Shown here one piece after another: positions 62,167 to 64,000 of a stretch of DNA of 64,000 nt; within the stretch, counting starts at the first letter, position 1; every line of letters begins with the position of its first letter. A program made the position numbers and the translations under genes. This DNA comes from Methanothermobacter wolfeii (GTDB lineage Archaea; Methanobacteriota; Methanobacteria; Methanobacteriales; Methanothermobacteraceae): contig NZ_CP104550.1 of assembly GCF_025397995.1 (NCBI RefSeq), forward strand, positions 186,001-250,000. Reading direction: 5' to 3'. The notes below the pieces were generated by a model, which worked only from the letters and a program-made list of their open reading frames with translations, was not told the origin of the DNA and ran no database searches.

Positions 62167-63321
62167 ATGGATAAATTAACGGAGCTTCTGAAGCTGCTTC
62201 AGAACACAAAATCCATTGAAATAAAGGAGTTCAGGATGGACGTTGATGAACTTGAACTCTACATGATGCCTGCAGTCCAGCAGGCCATCCAGAAGACGGT
62301 TGAAGTAAGGGAGAAGGTTGAAGCACTCCCTGAAGAAGAATTCAACCCGCCAGTAAGATCCTATCCAGGCGAAGTTGCCCAGGTAAAGCTGGGGGATGGA
62401 ACAAGAAAGTCTGTCTACCTTGGAGGTCAGAAGGCCCTTTACAGGTTTGAGGAGCCCCAGCCAAACCCTCCAGTCGTAACCTTCGATGTATTTGACATAC
62501 CAATGCCGGGACTTCCAAGGCCGATAAGGGAACACTTCAGTGACGTGATGGAGGACCCGGGTGACTGGGCAAGGAAGGCTGTGAAGGAGTACGGTGCCAA
62601 CATGGTCACAATACACCTGATAGGTACAGGGCCAAAGGTCATGGACAAATCACCAAGGGACGCTGCAAGGGACATTGAGGAGGTCCTCCAGGCCGTGGAT
62701 GTCCCCCTTGTAATTGGAGGATCAGGAGACCCTGAAAAGGACCCCCTTGTACTTGAAAAGGCCGCGGAGGCCGCCGAGGGTGAGAGGTGCCTCCTGGCAT
62801 CAGCGAACCTTGACCTTGATTACAGGAAGGTTGCAAGGGCGGCCATTGATTACAACCATGCCGTCCTGTCATGGGCCATCACCGACGTTAACATGCAGAA
62901 GACCCTCAACAGGTACCTCATGAAGGAGGGCCTTACAAGGGAGGACATTGTCATGGACCCCACCACATGTGCACTTGGTTACGGTATAGAGTTCTCCATA
63001 GACGTAATAACAAGGACGAGGCTTGCAGCCCTCAAGGGAGACGCCGATCTGCAGATGCCAATGTCCTCAGGGACAACCAATGCCTGGGGTTCAAGGGAGG
63101 CATGGATGAAGAAGGATGAATGGGGACCCACCGACTACAGGGGTCCGCTGTGGGAGATTGTAACCGGACTTACTATGATGCTGTCAGGTGTGGACATATT
63201 CATGATGCTTCACCCAACATCCGTGAAGCTTCTAAGGGAAATAGGGGAGACCTTCACAAGGGAATACATGACTGCAGAGACACCTGACCTGAGGGAATGG
63301 ATAACAGAACTGGATTATTAG
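62167..63321 (+). CDS. cdhD: CODH/ACS delta subunit (corrinoid protein small subunit)
   Basis: CdhD pairs with CdhE to form the corrinoid Fe-S protein that hands the methyl group to acetyl-CoA synthase. It is a TIM-barrel-type protein of 384 aa with characteristic PVVTFDVFDIPMPGLP, LVIGGSGDPEKDPLVLEKAAE and DPTTCALGYGIEFS. AGAGGTG precedes ATG 62167. The open frame extends six bases upstream to GTG 62161, which lies inside the ribosome site. cdhE begins 12 bp after the stop. Confidence 0.95.
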   Translation: MDKLTELLKLLQNTKSIEIKEFRMDVDELELYMMPAVQQAIQKTVEVREKVEALPEEEFNPPVRSYPGEVAQVKLGDGTRKSVYLGGQKALYRFEEPQPNPPVVTFDVFDIPMPGLPRPIREHFSDVMEDPGDWARKAVKEYGANMVTIHLIGTGPKVMDKSPRDAARDIEEVLQAVDVPLVIGGSGDPEKDPLVLEKAAEAAEGERCLLASANLDLDYRKVARAAIDYNHAVLSWAITDVNMQKTLNRYLMKEGLTREDIVMDPTTCALGYGIEFSIDVITRTRLAALKGDADLQMPMSSGTTNAWGSREAWMKKDEWGPTDYRGPLWEIVTGLTMMLSGVDIFMMLHPTSVKLLREIGETFTREYMTAETPDLREWITELDY

Positions 63322-63333
63322 GAGGTTTTAAAA

Positions 63334-64000
63334 TTGCAGGTCACTGCTATGGATGTGTATCGTTTACTGCCAAAGAGCAACTGTGGTAAATGTAATGAGG
63401 CTTCATGCATGGCATTTGCCACAAAACTCATTGAAAAGGAGCTAACCCTCGATGACTGCCCCCAGCTGAGCGGGGATGAAAGACAGGAACTTGAAGAGCT
63501 GCTTGCACCGGCCGTTAAAGAGATCAGCTTCGGCCCTGAAAACAGGAAGGTTACTATAGGAGGGGATCAGGTCCTCTATAGGTATGAACTCACATACTAC
63601 AACCCCACAGCCCTCGTGATAGACTTACCGGATGATCTCCCAGAGGATGAATTCATGGGGAGGGCCGAGGATATCCAGACACTGAGCTTCGAACGAACAG
63701 GGGAAACACTGACACTTGACGGAATAGCCCTGAGAAATAAGTCAGGAAGCCCTGAAAAATTTGCTGAAGCGGCAGAAAGACTTGGAGGAATGGGATATCC
63801 CCTCCTACTGTGCAGCTTCAACCCTGAGGCAATGGAGGCAGCCCTCAGGGTGGTGGGTGACCAGAGACCCATCATTTATGCTGCAACAGAGGAGAACCTG
63901 GATGAAATGGCAGAACTCGCACTTAAATATGAATGCCCCGTCGTCCTCTTTGCGCCGGGCGACCTTGAAGGGATGAAGAGACTCTCCTGGAAGCTTCGTT
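63334..64000 (+). CDS. cdhE: CODH/ACS gamma subunit (corrinoid Fe-S protein large subunit), truncated by window
   Basis: CdhE carries the corrinoid and a [4Fe-4S] cluster. The visible 222 residues start at TTG 63334, with GGAGG eight bases upstream; ATG 63349 would remove five residues. Cluster cysteines C17, C20, C25 and C42 have the spacing x2-x4-x16. The following TIM-barrel part includes VIDLPDDL and GYPLLLCSFNPEA. The frame is open to the window edge, so about half of the protein, including the corrinoid-binding C-terminus, is missing. Confidence 0.94.
   Translation, partial: MQVTAMDVYRLLPKSNCGKCNEASCMAFATKLIEKELTLDDCPQLSGDERQELEELLAPAVKEISFGPENRKVTIGGDQVLYRYELTYYNPTALVIDLPDDLPEDEFMGRAEDIQTLSFERTGETLTLDGIALRNKSGSPEKFAEAAERLGGMGYPLLLCSFNPEAMEAALRVVGDQRPIIYAATEENLDEMAELALKYECPVVLFAPGDLEGMKRLSWKLR

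Overview
The window looks like a chromosomal segment of a thermophilic, hydrogenotrophic methanogen of the Methanobacteriales, most likely Methanothermobacter (close to M. thermautotrophicus). The reasons are a trpEGCFBAD operon with a divergent trpY repressor, comA and a comF-like gene for coenzyme M, an mfnE-like methanofuran gene, a CODH/ACS operon, an archaeal histone, archaetidylinositol phosphate synthase, and MraY-like and MurG-like proteins of the kind expected for pseudomurein. Gene order agrees with my memory of that genus, but I could not align anything. No CRISPR array, insertion sequence, integrase or prophage was seen. Gene density is very high. Typical translation signals are GGTGAT or GGAGG, with many GTG and TTG starts and a few apparently leaderless mRNAs.

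Layout. 1-10012: a truncated CDC48-type ATPase, TyrA-ACT, a small membrane protein, pelota, a ferredoxin/radical-SAM fusion, an MraY-like membrane protein, an ABC1 kinase and a MurG-like glycosyltransferase. 10067-11722: a disulfide oxidoreductase and HypC. 11827-19143: trpY, then trpEGCFBAD. 19207-22709: tRNA-Ile, adenylate kinase, a MIP18-type protein, ArcS-like and a glutamate-synthase-like protein. 22928-27892: a minus-strand run comA, ABC ATPase, P-loop GTPase, Fe-S protein, CofE-like ligase, tfe and an HD protein. 28115-38772: a pyruvate-kinase-like domain protein, ftsZ, secE-spt5-L11-L1-P0-L12, alaS, comF-like and thiI. 38880-43687: FBP aldolase/phosphatase, a DUF434/DUF47/DUF357 string, AIP synthase, Sua5 and RadB. 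43873-53974: aminotransferase, ABCE1, histone, Pth2, MfnE, zinc ribbon, aEF-1beta, a frameshifted DUF112 transporter, a methyltransferase and a TadA/TadC-type pair. 54007-56789: a cobalt ECF transporter (cbiMNQO). 57134-64000: cdhA-B-C-cooC-D-E, with cdhE cut by the window edge.

How the parts fit together. Cobalt uptake and CODH/ACS are divergent neighbours, which makes sense because CODH/ACS needs corrinoid cobalt and nickel. CooC inside the operon should supply nickel. The trp operon has overlapping divergent promoters with TGTACA boxes, as known for TrpY. The secretion, transcription-elongation and ribosomal-stalk genes form one unit with at least two promoters that share an identical 16-bp core.

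The points I would follow first are: the CbiO C-terminal tail with four HExxH motifs; the comA-linked ABC ATPase/GTPase/Fe-S cluster, which has the look of an undescribed metallocofactor-assembly module; the radical-SAM protein carrying both [4Fe-4S] and [2Fe-2S] ferredoxin modules; the 26-bp perfect palindrome over the predicted secE transcription start; the thiI gene with no standard start codon; and three single-base G/C-run contractions (two in cbiO, one in the DUF112 gene) that are either real gene decay or sequencing error.
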